DNA of 64,000 nucleotides from Cytophagaceae bacterium (GTDB lineage Bacteria > Bacteroidota > Bacteroidia > Cytophagales > Spirosomataceae). Position 1 is the first letter of the stretch; each line of letters starts with the position of its first letter. Shown in pieces: positions 39,049 through 49,901 of the stretch. The DNA is taken from contig SXXW01000016.1 in the NCBI GenBank assembly GCA_005791165.1, forward strand, positions 34,046 to 98,045, given 5' to 3'. Position numbers and translations under genes: made by a program. The notes beneath the pieces were generated by a model. The model ran no database searches. It was not told the origin of the DNA and was given only the letters and a program-made list of their open reading frames with translations.

Positions 39049-42000
39049 TTATTTTAAGGTCCGTATATAGGACAGCAAATCGGCCACTTGTTTATCTGTA
39101 TAATTATCGATCAAGCCTTTTGTCATGAACGAGCGACCTCCCAGAAAACCTTGGTTTTGGATGTTGGCCGTTTCAATAAATACTCTGCTGCCTCCCATAA
39201 AAGCAAGCGTGGTTCCGCGGGCATCTTTGTTGACCAAATAACCTTCTATACTTTGACCATCTTTTTTCTTCACCCGGTATATCGCATAACTAGATTCTAC
39301 CGCTGCATCAGGATTAAGAATAGCCGTAAGAAGTGCTTCATATTCGCGGGAAGCAGAGCCGTCTAAGGCCGGGGCAATATTCTGCCCTTTGTTACCGACT
39401 TGGTGACACAACAGACAAGTCTGAAAAAGCTTTTTTCCTTCATTGGGGTTCCCTCCGTTCTTGTTAGCAATCACCATATACCTTTTAAGTTCCCCATCAA
39501 ATGCCTTCCTTTTTTCCTCTTCCCGCTTTTTCACACCTTCCATAATAGCCTGTCCCCGTTGATCACTTCGGTTGGAATTGACGATGCGTTCTGCAGATGA
39601 AAGATTGAAGGCCGACAAATCTAATCCTTTTTGCCCAAATACATTCATTAATACAGTAGCACTTTGGTTAGAGCCCGCTAAAATGCTAACCATTTCAGCT
39701 TTTTCAGTTGCTTTCAGTTCCGGTATCCATTTCAATAAAGCCATTTCTCCCTCCGTTGGGCTCGCTTTTGAAAGGCTATTCAATGCGGCTGCACGCACCT
39801 CAAAACTCAATTTTTTATTCTGAACGATCTGCCTAAAAACTTCTTGGCTAGCTTTTGGGTTGATCTCCAAAGCTTTCAAAGTAAGTTTTAGAGTGTTATC
39901 TGGGGTTTGATCATTGACTAACGAGATAATGGCTTCTCGTAATTTATCCATTTTAAATCGGCCAATGGCATCCAATGCTAGGTCAATATTCGGCTGTGAA
40001 TCACTCTTAAGTAAGGTACTAATCGGAACCAAAAGCATATCGGTCAGCTCAGGTGATTGTACACGCGCTTGATTTTGCAGGGCGAATTGGGTATATGCGG
40101 CGGCAAAAACAGGATTTTGGAACACCGGCTTTACAGCCTCGTAAATCTCTTTATTGCCTAGCATTTCCGCGATGCCGATAAAAGCAGATTCGTCGAGTGT
40201 CGTGATATGGGATTTGGACCAAAATTTCTGAAAAGCAGTCTCCTTTTGTTTACCTGGCAATGCTTGGATAGCCCACAATATATTTGCCTCAGTAATATCA
40301 GTAGCGATCGGTGCGTTTAAGTAGGTTTGTAATTCTCCAGCATATTGCTCGAGCGCCCTACGGGCAAGAAAGCGTTCAAATTTTCTTTCATAGGCCCCAC
40401 CCATCGCATTGCCTGGGATTTCAGGCTTACTCGCACGAACCAGAATGTCGATCACTGACTGGTCGGCTCCGCCGACTTCCGACAACGTACGAAGGACCTG
40501 GGAGCGAACGGCTGGATTCTTATCTTCCATGAGCTCTTTTACTGAGCTGGCAACTTCTGCTGGGTTCAGAGAAAAGCTTGCGAGCGAACGAACAGCTTCC
40601 CGCCTAAGATCATGCAGAGGGGATTTTAAAAGTAATGAAAGGAGTGTAGCATCATAGTGTTTAATTCCTTCCAATGACCATAGGGCATGTATTCTTGTGA
40701 CCTCATCCTGAGATTCATCAGATGCCAAAGCCTTAAGACTCATCGCTAAGTCCTTGGTTTCTGATATAGGGCGATCTGAGATTTGATGCCAGGCAGCACG
40801 TTTTTCCCAAAGAGAGGGTGATTTGAGGTAATTGACCAGTTCTTCTGTTTTCACCTGATTGAAATTAAGGATCACGCGTGGTTTTTGACTTACATGACGG
40901 ATGCGCCAGATACGGCCATGCGACTTATCTCGATCCGGGTGTGTAGTCGGTAGTTCATTGTGAGAAATAATCTTGTTGTACCAATCCGCAATATAGAGGC
41001 TTCCATCTGGTCCAAACTCCATATTAACCGGGCGAAACCAGTCGTCTTCGGAAGTCAGCAGGTCTGGTAAATGTTTAGCAGTGACGGTACCATCTGGATT
41101 ACGTACGATCCGAACGGCATTGACCGAACTGGTAATCGGATTTGCCAGGAACGCTACATTTTTATATTCCTCAGGAAAGGATCCAGAGGCATCATCTGCG
41201 AATGCCGTTCCCGATATTCCGGTTCCGCCTACACGGAACTCGTGAAGCGTAGGCATGAAAGGCTGATAAGGACTAAGCCGTTCATTGCCAATACCCGGAA
41301 AACTCGTACCGGGTTCCATGGGCGCAACCGAATAACCCAAATCATTTGCTTCAGAACCATACCACTGACCATTGCCACGAAGCTGAAAGCCCCATATATT
41401 ATTGAGACCAGAACTGACCAGTTCCATTTTTTTGGCATCCAAGGAAAAGCGGGCGATCTTACTATAATCGATCTTAAGTTTGGCATCACTTTTTAATGAG
41501 GACACTCCACTTTTGTTCAGGGCTCCTTGGCTGAAATGAATCCAGTCGCCGGGTCCTCGGATGAGCACATGCGCCATTGTATGGGTATCTGTAAAACCAA
41601 AACCAGTGAGTAGGGGAGTTCGTTGGTCGGATTTTCCATCCCGATCTGCATCATTCAGAAAAAATAGTTCAGAACCTTGTACCACATAAGCTCCGTTCTT
41701 ATAGGGTAAAATACTCATAGGGATGGTAAGTCCATCTGCCCAAATATTGGTTTTCACGGGATTCTTGCCATATAAGTCAGAGAACACAAGAATTTTGTCG
41801 ACCCCTTTTGTTTTGCCTTGATAGAGATCCAATATCCGTTTAAAGTTTGGATGATTTTTCTGCGCTTCTGGGTCATCCATGAGTTTCAGCAAATCATTCC
41901 ATTGGATGTCGGCGATCGGGTCCAAAGGGTACATCATCGCAGTCTGAGTCCAGAGCCTACCGGCATCATCGAAAGTAAGATCGATTGGATTAATCAATCC

Positions 42001-42180
42001 ATCTTTTTCACTCGCTACCAATTCAATAACAAAACCTTCAGGTACTTTAAATCCAGCAAGCTCCTGCTCGGGTGTATAAACCTTTGTGCGTACTGATTGA
42101 GTTTTTTTTGATTGAGCAAATATGTTAGGAGTGAAGCTCGTTACAATCAAGATTGAAATAAATACAAGGAAATGCTTCAT
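39049..42180 (-). CDS. PVC-type membrane-bound dehydrogenase: beta-propeller + HEAT repeats + C-terminal cytochrome c
   Basis: FKVPEGFVIELVASEKDGLINPIDLTFDDAGRLWTQT; repeated HEAT-like segments; heme motif CLLCHQVGNKGQNIAPALDG. Confidence 0.9.
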   Translation of the reverse strand: MKHFLVFISILIVTSFTPNIFAQSKKTQSVRTKVYTPEQELAGFKVPEGFVIELVASEKDGLINPIDLTFDDAGRLWTQTAMMYPLDPIADIQWNDLLKLMDDPEAQKNHPNFKRILDLYQGKTKGVDKILVFSDLYGKNPVKTNIWADGLTIPMSILPYKNGAYVVQGSELFFLNDADRDGKSDQRTPLLTGFGFTDTHTMAHVLIRGPGDWIHFSQGALNKSGVSSLKSDAKLKIDYSKIARFSLDAKKMELVSSGLNNIWGFQLRGNGQWYGSEANDLGYSVAPMEPGTSFPGIGNERLSPYQPFMPTLHEFRVGGTGISGTAFADDASGSFPEEYKNVAFLANPITSSVNAVRIVRNPDGTVTAKHLPDLLTSEDDWFRPVNMEFGPDGSLYIADWYNKIISHNELPTTHPDRDKSHGRIWRIRHVSQKPRVILNFNQVKTEELVNYLKSPSLWEKRAAWHQISDRPISETKDLAMSLKALASDESQDEVTRIHALWSLEGIKHYDATLLSLLLKSPLHDLRREAVRSLASFSLNPAEVASSVKELMEDKNPAVRSQVLRTLSEVGGADQSVIDILVRASKPEIPGNAMGGAYERKFERFLARRALEQYAGELQTYLNAPIATDITEANILWAIQALPGKQKETAFQKFWSKSHITTLDESAFIGIAEMLGNKEIYEAVKPVFQNPVFAAAYTQFALQNQARVQSPELTDMLLVPISTLLKSDSQPNIDLALDAIGRFKMDKLREAIISLVNDQTPDNTLKLTLKALEINPKASQEVFRQIVQNKKLSFEVRAAALNSLSKASPTEGEMALLKWIPELKATEKAEMVSILAGSNQSATVLMNVFGQKGLDLSAFNLSSAERIVNSNRSDQRGQAIMEGVKKREEEKRKAFDGELKRYMVIANKNGGNPNEGKKLFQTCLLCHQVGNKGQNIAPALDGSASREYEALLTAILNPDAAVESSYAIYRVKKKDGQSIEGYLVNKDARGTTLAFMGGSRVFIETANIQNQGFLGGRSFMTKGLIDNYTDKQVADLLSYIRTLK

Positions 42181-42283
42181 AATTTTTCTTTAAAGAGTAT
42201 CAAAAACAGCCTATAAATTTTTTGGATAGGGCATTTCAATAAAGGCTTGACAAATAAAATGAAAAGAATTAGAATTTAAAATA

Positions 42284-42976
42284 TCAGGGAATTTCAGAAA
42301 TAGTCAAATCCTTAAATTCAACTTGTGCTACACCTCCACTATGAATTTGAACTGCAATAACGCCCTTTTGAGGTATATTTGAGTCTTTTTCAATATACTC
42401 GCAGGTTTTCACCCCATTAATGTAAAGTTCATGAAGATTGCCTTTGCAACGGATGATATAGCTATTCCAACCATCTTCCTTGAGGAGAATTTTGAGCGTA
42501 TTGAGATCTCCGCCGACCAGTTTGCCTCGGCGATGTTCATCATAAATATCTCCCCAATACCCATTTCCTATATCAGCTTGATATCCGACCATTTTTCCTC
42601 CTTCTATTACTGAACGATATTGAATACCGCTATTGATCAAACCTGTCTTGGGATCACCCGATAAGCGGAAAAGGCAGCGAAATTCAAAATCACCATATTC
42701 CCGAGTGGTATGCAAATAGGTATTTGCGGGAATTTTATGAATCCCATCTCCACTTCTAATCACGCTATCGCTCACAAACCACAGTTTTTCATGCGTTGGA
42801 TCTACCGTTTTCCAACCCTTGAGAGTTTTTCCATCAAAAAGAGAAACGGATTTGACGGTCGACTGGCCAGATACGTTTAATGAACTTAAAATTAGGATGA
42901 ATAAAAAAACCGAAAGGTTAAAAATCAATTTTGATAAGCTATCTGTGTGAAGAATTCTATTCCAATATGTGTTCAT
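42284..42976 (-). CDS. DUF1080 (3-keto-disaccharide hydrolase) domain protein
   Basis: SLFDGKTLKGWKTV...YGDFEFRCLFRLSGDPKTGLINSGIQYRS...GVIAVQIHSG...EFKDLTI. Confidence 0.92.
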   Translation of the reverse strand: MNTYWNRILHTDSLSKLIFNLSVFLFILILSSLNVSGQSTVKSVSLFDGKTLKGWKTVDPTHEKLWFVSDSVIRSGDGIHKIPANTYLHTTREYGDFEFRCLFRLSGDPKTGLINSGIQYRSVIEGGKMVGYQADIGNGYWGDIYDEHRRGKLVGGDLNTLKILLKEDGWNSYIIRCKGNLHELYINGVKTCEYIEKDSNIPQKGVIAVQIHSGGVAQVEFKDLTISEIP

Positions 42977-43005
42977 GATTTTAAATTTTGATGTATTTGT
43001 ACAAT

Positions 43006-44076
43006 CTATTTGTGTGACTCGCTGTAATGCTGCTTAAGAATATCTTCCCCAAAATCATTTCCTGTTTCTCTGAATATCGCGTGAATATGGTTGCCATCAT
43101 TTTGGAAGCCAACATTGTCATATTCAATTAAGAATTCAGGGCTATGAATCATGTAATAATGGGGTTTATCATTTTCTAAACTACCTATCCAAGCAAAGTA
43201 CATGTTTTTATATCCTGCCTTTTCCATTTTTTCTAAAATTTCATGGGCCTTTTCATGCTCAAAATTGTGGACATATTCCTGGATGATAAACTTTAAATAG
43301 GCTTTTTGGACCTCATTGAATTCCGCAACTGAGATGCCATCATACGTATCAATTCGCTGGCTACTTTTGGGGTTCGTAATGATATCCTTGGGTATACTTC
43401 GGGATAAGATGGCTTTTGCTTTTTGCTTGTCGGTCAGTGAGTGCACCAACAAAAATCCATAGTCTTCCTCTTTGCTCAGTACGCGCAATCCAGCATATTT
43501 TCCAGACTTAACTTCGGCTGGGTCTGTGCCAATAAAATACGGAGATACACTAATTTTTTTGCCATCCGTCGTCATGGATAATGCAATGTGATGACCGCCT
43601 AGATTAAAGCTCCAATTTCCATTCATCGTTGGCATACCAAAAAATGAAATATAATAATTCCCATGATCCCATTTGAGGTTTTGAGTCATGGTTAGTAATT
43701 CTTTCTTTATTTTCCCATCGTCAAAGGCCTTTTGGTATAAAACATTCAATATGTCATCTAATTGCATGATAGAAGTAGTTTTCAAGTACCCCTGCGAACT
43801 TAAGGTTTCACTCAAGACGCGGTGAAATACCAGTCTGCTGGAGTCTGATAAATCGCCATAGCGAATGCCCGGTCGAGGCGCTTGGCCCACAGGCAAATTT
43901 GTCCAAAGCACCCTTTTTTTATCATCAAAAGAATAGATAGCTAATTTTTGTTCCGCGCTAGAAAGTGTGTTAATGAATCTTGTAGCCACTTTAAATAAGT
44001 TGGCCGGCGTTTGCGCCGCAGTCTTTAAATAAATAGGTAAAAGAATGATAACTAGACTGATGACTTTGATCTTCAT
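43006..44076 (-). CDS. DUF3500 domain-containing secreted protein
   Basis: LSSQGYLKTTSIMQLDDIL...YYISFFGMPTMNGNWSFNLGGHHIALSMT...YFAWIGSLENDKPHYYMIHSPEFLIEYDN...NHIHAIFR. Confidence 0.88.
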   Translation of the reverse strand: MKIKVISLVIILLPIYLKTAAQTPANLFKVATRFINTLSSAEQKLAIYSFDDKKRVLWTNLPVGQAPRPGIRYGDLSDSSRLVFHRVLSETLSSQGYLKTTSIMQLDDILNVLYQKAFDDGKIKKELLTMTQNLKWDHGNYYISFFGMPTMNGNWSFNLGGHHIALSMTTDGKKISVSPYFIGTDPAEVKSGKYAGLRVLSKEEDYGFLLVHSLTDKQKAKAILSRSIPKDIITNPKSSQRIDTYDGISVAEFNEVQKAYLKFIIQEYVHNFEHEKAHEILEKMEKAGYKNMYFAWIGSLENDKPHYYMIHSPEFLIEYDNVGFQNDGNHIHAIFRETGNDFGEDILKQHYSESHK

Positions 44077-44425
44077 GTAATGAGGTTTAGTTCGATAAAT
44101 ATAATGAGAAAATTATAATTATCATTTCCGACGAATTTTACTTGTATGAAATATAAAAACCCACCTTTTTGAGGCGGATTTTGGCGTGCTTATAGGTCAA
44201 ATTGATACCCTTACAAATGAATCTTAATCGAATCAAAAACTTATCCAAATTAATCCATTCAAACTTTTCGATCCTCTTCAGGCTGTTTTTATCAGTTGAA
44301 AACAATTCATTGTATTCTTTTGTTCGCTTCTTGATTTAAGGTGAAATAGCTTGTTTTTAAATTGAAATAATTGTTATATTCGAAATCACATCAAAAATTG
44401 CTCTCTTAATTTAAAATCAGTTGGT

Positions 44426-45031
44426 TTGAAAACAGATGATCAAATAATTACGGAGATTACAGAAGACACCATGCTTTGGCAAGCGCTCAAAAGAAGCGAT
44501 AAAGCTGCTTATGAAATCCTGCTGAAAAAGTATTATGCTATTGTGCTTAATTATGGAGTTCGATTTTATCGAGACAAAGAATTTGTAAAAGATGCTGTTC
44601 AGGATCTATTTACTGAAATATGGAATCGTAGAGAATACTTGGGTGATGTAGTTTCAGTTAAATCGTATTTACTACAATCTCTCCGTAAAAATATCATTAG
44701 GGAAAGCAGTAGATTAAAATGGTTTAGAGAAGCGGATAAAATTTCAGAAGATCATGATTTCAATGTTGAATTCGATATTGAAACATACCTAATTTCTCGT
44801 GATGTCGAAACCGAGATGCTTAAGAAATTGCGATTGGAACTTGACAAACTAACCAAAAGACAGAGAGAAGCTATTTTTCTACGGTTTAATCAAGACTTAT
44901 CTTACGAAGAGATTACAATCATTATGGAAATTAATTATCGCTCCGTCGTCAATCTTATCCATGAGGCAATCAAAGCCATTCGGAAAAACTGGTTCACAGT
45001 GTTATTTTCAAGTTTTTTATTTATTTATTAA
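44426..45031 (+). CDS. ECF-type RNA polymerase sigma factor (TTG start)
   Basis: Region 2 YGVRFYRDKEFVKDAVQDLFTEIWNRR; region 4 LTKRQREAIFLRFNQDLSYEEITIIMEINYRSVVNLIHEAIKAIRK. Confidence 0.92.
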   Translation: MKTDDQIITEITEDTMLWQALKRSDKAAYEILLKKYYAIVLNYGVRFYRDKEFVKDAVQDLFTEIWNRREYLGDVVSVKSYLLQSLRKNIIRESSRLKWFREADKISEDHDFNVEFDIETYLISRDVETEMLKKLRLELDKLTKRQREAIFLRFNQDLSYEEITIIMEINYRSVVNLIHEAIKAIRKNWFTVLFSSFLFIY

Positions 45032-45100
45032 TTTTTTTCAGTACCAAACCAATATTCTTGTCTCTTTACCAATGAAGACTTGGTGAAACCCTGTTTTTTT

Positions 45101-46174
45101 ATGAAGAATTATACAAATTTTAGTGTTGAAGATTTTATACAGGACGCTTACTTTCGTCAATGGGCTTTTGATGAACTTAATTCGGATGATACTTTTTGGG
45201 AAAATTGGATTCATTTAAATCCAGAAAAAGTAAAAATAATTGAGGAAGCAAAATCTTTGGTTATCGCTCTAAAAATAAAGCCTTTGGATATTTTTTCAGA
45301 GTCTGAAATTAGCGAAGGTATTGAGGCTATTTTAAATGGTACTCAATCTGATAATTCTAAGGTAAAAACCATTCGGTATAAATGGCTTCACATAGCCGCC
45401 TCGGTTACATTAATATTGGGGCTTGGATGGTGGTTTATGGAAAAAGACAGATCAAATAATGCCTATTTTGATCAAATCACGGCATCTGACCCCAAAGCAA
45501 TCCATAAGAATAACGGTAGGAAGCCAATTACTTTTGAATTAGTGGACGGAAGCAAAATTACACTAGAAACTCAAAGTGAATTGCGATATGGAAACGAATT
45601 TGGCGATAAAAAAAGAGAGGTTTTTCTAATAGGGGAAGCATTTTTTGAGGTTAAAAAAGATAGCCAAAGGCCATTTTTGATTTATACAGGAAAATTGGTC
45701 ACAAAGGTAATTGGCACAAGCTTTAGAATAAAGGCGTATGAACAAGATAATAATATTTCGGTTTCAGTTCGTACGGGAAAAGTCACAGTGTATAGGCAAG
45801 ATGGAAAATTAGGAAATAAGCAATCGCTTTCCACCGAAATTGTCCTTATCCCCAACCAAAAAGCGGTATTTGAAAAAGAAGAGAATTTACTTATCAAAAC
45901 GTTAGTTGATTCGCCTGTATCGCTCAATGATTCACCTAAAAACACGATTTTAGCTTTCGAGGAAACTAAGATATCTGAGGTTTTTAATAGGCTTGAAGGT
46001 ATTTATGGAATAAAAATAGGTTTCGATAAAGAGGTGTTCAGCAAATGCTCCGTTACTGCACATTTTAATAACGAAAACTTATATCAAAAACTTGATATAA
46101 TATGCGAAATCGTTCGAGCTAAATATGAGGTCATCGATGGCGAAATTATGATTTTTGGAAATGGATGTCAATAA
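45101..46174 (+). CDS. FecR-family anti-sigma factor
   Basis: Single TM; FELVDGSKITLETQSELRYGNEFGDKKREVFLIGEAFFEVKKDSQRPFLIYTGKLVTKVIGTSFRIKAY. Confidence 0.93.
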   Translation: MKNYTNFSVEDFIQDAYFRQWAFDELNSDDTFWENWIHLNPEKVKIIEEAKSLVIALKIKPLDIFSESEISEGIEAILNGTQSDNSKVKTIRYKWLHIAASVTLILGLGWWFMEKDRSNNAYFDQITASDPKAIHKNNGRKPITFELVDGSKITLETQSELRYGNEFGDKKREVFLIGEAFFEVKKDSQRPFLIYTGKLVTKVIGTSFRIKAYEQDNNISVSVRTGKVTVYRQDGKLGNKQSLSTEIVLIPNQKAVFEKEENLLIKTLVDSPVSLNDSPKNTILAFEETKISEVFNRLEGIYGIKIGFDKEVFSKCSVTAHFNNENLYQKLDIICEIVRAKYEVIDGEIMIFGNGCQ

Positions 46175-46195
46175 TAAATTATAAACCTTTTACTT

Positions 46196-49100
46196 ATGAA
46201 AAAAGAAATATTCAATCACGCTTTATGGATTAAAATCATGAAAATGTCATTAACCCAACTAGTATTTGCCATTAGCTTTGTAAGCTTATGCTACTCGAGT
46301 GTTGCAAATGCTCAAGACAAACTGAAAACAACGATTAGTATTAGTCTCGAGGATAAATCTTTAAAAACAATTTTAACGAAATTAGAGAAAGAGGCTGATG
46401 TAAAGTTTATTTACAGTTCAGAGGTCATTCAAGTAGAAAGAATCACCTCCATAAAAGCAAAAAATCAATCTTTGGCTGTAGTGCTTGAGGCATTTTTAAG
46501 CCCATTAAATGTTTCCTTTCGAGGCATAGAAGATGGTATTGTATTATCGGTAAAAGATGTGGATCCCAATCAAGCAATAGATGCGAAGCGGGCAAAGCTA
46601 GATGTAGTCATTGCTGCTGACCAAACGATAAAAGGTACCATTATCGATGAAAAAGGCGAAAAATTACCTGGCGTCAATATTACAATTAAGGGTTCTTCTA
46701 GAGGTACTACAACGAATTCAAACGGTGAATATTCAATCGCTGTACAAGACAATAAGGCCGTTTTGATATTTAGTTTTGTAGGCTATGAGTCACAAGAGGT
46801 CCTTGTAGGCAATAGGGTCAATTTGAATTTAACCTTAAAAGTTGACAACAAAGCATTGGAAGAAGTCGTGGTTACCGCATTAGGTATTTCCCGTGAACAA
46901 AAATCATTGGGATATTCGGTTGGCAAAGTAAAAGGGGATGCCCTTAGAACTGTTACCCAAGAAAATGTAGTTAATGCATTGGCAGGAAGAGTAGCAGGTG
47001 TTCAGGTAAATCAGACTGGCGTAGTTGGGTCTTCTACCAGTATCGTCATAAGAGGAGCAACCTCTCTTTCGAGTGATAATCAGCCACTTTTCGTTATCGA
47101 CGGAGTTCCTGTTCAAAATTCGATGAGCAACATGCGGGTGCTAGGAGATCGAAACGAAGTAGATTACGGTAATCCAATTTCCGACTTAAATCCAGACGAT
47201 ATCGAAAGTGTTTCCGTGCTAAAAGGCCCTTCGGCTGCAGCATTATACGGATCGAGGGCAGGTAATGGAGTGATTATCATCAACACGAAAAAAGGAAAAA
47301 AAGGAGAAGCGATGTCCGTTAATTTTTCCTCAAGCAATGTTTTTGAAAGTCCATATCGATACTTGGATTTTCACTACAAATATTCGAATGGAAATAGGGT
47401 AGGTTTATTGGATGAACGATCAGAATATTGGGCAGGTATAGAATTAGACAAAGGAAATAAAGCTGTTCAATGGGATTCACCTCGAGACGCCAATGGGGTA
47501 GGTACACCGACAGAAATGAAATCCTATAAGGATAATATGAAAAACTTCTTAGAAACGGGAATTACCTCCACAAATTCTATTTCAATATCGGGGTCTACTG
47601 ATAAGACAAATTACAAATTGGCTTATACAAACATGACTCACAATGGTTTAATCCCAAATTCAGACCTTTACAGAAATAATATTTCTTTTTCATCTGCTTA
47701 TGACCTTTCTAGTAAATTTAAAATTACAACGGATATCAATATATCTAGATCGAACTCAAATAGTCGAAATTCTACGGGAAATAGAGGTGGTAACCCATTT
47801 GAGGCAGTTTACAACTGGTCTCATATTGATGTTCTGAAAATGAAAAACGTCTGGAGGCCTGGTCAGGAAGGTATACAGCAAAATTATCCAGAAAATAGCA
47901 GTATGGACAATCCATATTTTTTAGCCTATCATTTGTTAAATGGATATAACCGAGATAGAGTATTTGGTAATGTCAAGGCAGAGTATAAATTACATACTAA
48001 TTTAACGGCACAACTTAGAGCAAGTTTTGATAGTTATCAAGAAAACAGAGAAACAAAAATACCTTATTCTTACACAAGAGAAAGAAGAGGAGGGTATCAT
48101 TTAAATGATTTATTTAATCAAGAATCTAATCTTGAATTTTTGACAACCTTCAATAAGAAATTCAATAATTTCAATATTACGGCAACTGGAGGAGGAAATT
48201 TAATGAATCAGAAATCGACTGATCTGTATATGGGTAGTGCATCGGGAGTGGGACTAATTTTACCAAACCTGTACACGATTTCTAATATCACTCCTATTGG
48301 AATTAGATATAATAATAGTATTAGAAATAAGGCTATTTACAGTGTTTTTGCGACTACTTCCATTGGATTTAAAGACCAACTTTATTTGGATTTAACCGCA
48401 AGGAATGACTGGTCTAGTACCTTGCCTGTAGCCAATAGATCCTATTTTTATCCTTCCGCATCTTTGAGTTGGATTGCGAGTTCAACATTTAATTTACCTA
48501 GCTATGTTTCGTTATTAAAATTAAGGGGGGGGATAGCTCAAGTAGGTAACGACACGAATCCATATGCGTTAGAACCCGTATTAGGAACAGATACATGGGG
48601 TAATTTAGTTTCCAATACTTTTCCTGGAACTTTGTTGAATCCAAATCTAAGACCCGAAATTAATTCATCTCAAGAAATAGGTTTGGATTTAAATTTATTT
48701 AATAATCGATTCAGATTTGAGGGAACTTACTTTTATGAAGAAAATACCAATCAAATTCTTAATGTACAATCACCTTCATCTTCAGGATTTAATGCTAAGC
48801 AAATTAATGCAGGTTTGATTTCAAGTAGAGGCTGGGAAATTATGATTGGTGGAACCCCAATCAAAACACAGAGTGGTATTACTTGGAATGTTGACGTAAA
48901 TCTAACAAGAATGCGCACACGTTTAGAAAGCTTAACTCCCGGCATGAACTTTATCACCTTATGGGATGATAATAATGGAGGTGCTCAAACTTTCGTGGGT
49001 CAGGATATAGGTGATTTATATAGTAGAGGATATAGAAAGGTCAATAATCCATCTTCTCCTTATCATAACTGGCCAGTACTTACCCCACAAGGGTCTTGGA

Positions 49101-49858
49101 TTCCTGAAAATTCAAGGGAGAGCCGCGTTAAAGTAGGTAATTTCAATCCAGATGTTATCATTGGGATTCAATCAAACCTCCGCTATGGAAGGTGGAATCT
49201 TGCAACTAGCTTTGATTGGAGAGTTGGTGGACAATATCAATCCTTCTCCTACCGTTATGGAGGGTCCAACTGGAAATCACAATTGCAAATTGACAATCTA
49301 ATTCAAGGTGGTTTATACACCCCAGATCAGCTTGTAGCTCTACTAAAATCTAATCCTGAAAAATACATAATACCCATAAATGGGAATTTTCCAAGAATAG
49401 GTGGATACACAAAAGAAACCGGTGGTTTCCCGATTGCCCTTGGTACAGGTACAAATTTTGATGGTGTATTTATCCCTGGTGTGATTGAAACCTCTCCAGG
49501 TGTGTACAAAGAACATTTAGGAGGAGAAGGGACACGTATGATTCAGGCCTCCAATATGTTTGCTTGGAGTTATAATCAACAAGTTACTTTTGACGCGGAT
49601 TTTCTGAAAATGCGTGAATTGGCTTTGAGCTACGATTTGCCAAAAATGAAAGGATTTAAAGCCGCTACAATTTCTGTCTTTACTAGAAACTTAATTTTAT
49701 GGACTAAAGCAAATAATGGAATAGATCCTGAGCGAGCTTTCACTATTACCGGAAGTAAACAAGGCGATACTCAAAATATTTTCCGACAAGGTCTTGAATT
49801 GCAAAACGTCCAACCATGGACTGTTTCCTATGGTTTTAAATTAAATTTTACACTTTAG
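46196..49858 (+). CDS. SusC/RagA TonB-dependent outer-membrane transporter with N-terminal STN domain
   Basis: STN segment (ISLEDKSLKTILTKLEKEADVKFIYSSEVI); GTIIDEKGEKLPGVNITIKGSSRGTTTNSNGEYSI; plug LKGPSAAALYGSRAGNGVIIINTKKG. Confidence 0.95.
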   Translation: MKKEIFNHALWIKIMKMSLTQLVFAISFVSLCYSSVANAQDKLKTTISISLEDKSLKTILTKLEKEADVKFIYSSEVIQVERITSIKAKNQSLAVVLEAFLSPLNVSFRGIEDGIVLSVKDVDPNQAIDAKRAKLDVVIAADQTIKGTIIDEKGEKLPGVNITIKGSSRGTTTNSNGEYSIAVQDNKAVLIFSFVGYESQEVLVGNRVNLNLTLKVDNKALEEVVVTALGISREQKSLGYSVGKVKGDALRTVTQENVVNALAGRVAGVQVNQTGVVGSSTSIVIRGATSLSSDNQPLFVIDGVPVQNSMSNMRVLGDRNEVDYGNPISDLNPDDIESVSVLKGPSAAALYGSRAGNGVIIINTKKGKKGEAMSVNFSSSNVFESPYRYLDFHYKYSNGNRVGLLDERSEYWAGIELDKGNKAVQWDSPRDANGVGTPTEMKSYKDNMKNFLETGITSTNSISISGSTDKTNYKLAYTNMTHNGLIPNSDLYRNNISFSSAYDLSSKFKITTDINISRSNSNSRNSTGNRGGNPFEAVYNWSHIDVLKMKNVWRPGQEGIQQNYPENSSMDNPYFLAYHLLNGYNRDRVFGNVKAEYKLHTNLTAQLRASFDSYQENRETKIPYSYTRERRGGYHLNDLFNQESNLEFLTTFNKKFNNFNITATGGGNLMNQKSTDLYMGSASGVGLILPNLYTISNITPIGIRYNNSIRNKAIYSVFATTSIGFKDQLYLDLTARNDWSSTLPVANRSYFYPSASLSWIASSTFNLPSYVSLLKLRGGIAQVGNDTNPYALEPVLGTDTWGNLVSNTFPGTLLNPNLRPEINSSQEIGLDLNLFNNRFRFEGTYFYEENTNQILNVQSPSSSGFNAKQINAGLISSRGWEIMIGGTPIKTQSGITWNVDVNLTRMRTRLESLTPGMNFITLWDDNNGGAQTFVGQDIGDLYSRGYRKVNNPSSPYHNWPVLTPQGSWIPENSRESRVKVGNFNPDVIIGIQSNLRYGRWNLATSFDWRVGGQYQSFSYRYGGSNWKSQLQIDNLIQGGLYTPDQLVALLKSNPEKYIIPINGNFPRIGGYTKETGGFPIALGTGTNFDGVFIPGVIETSPGVYKEHLGGEGTRMIQASNMFAWSYNQQVTFDADFLKMRELALSYDLPKMKGFKAATISVFTRNLILWTKANNGIDPERAFTITGSKQGDTQNIFRQGLELQNVQPWTVSYGFKLNFTL

Positions 49859-49901
49859 ACTTAAATAAAAACTTTAAAATTCATAAATAAATATAATTCT
49901 T

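Noticed and set aside
41071-41496. 141-aa plus-strand ORF
   Set aside because: Entirely antisense to the well-supported cytochrome c/HEAT dehydrogenase gene; no recognisable domain.
44153-44182. Terminator-like hairpin aaaacccacc...ggcggatttt
   Set aside because: Imperfect stem located in a divergent promoter region; no gene end to serve.
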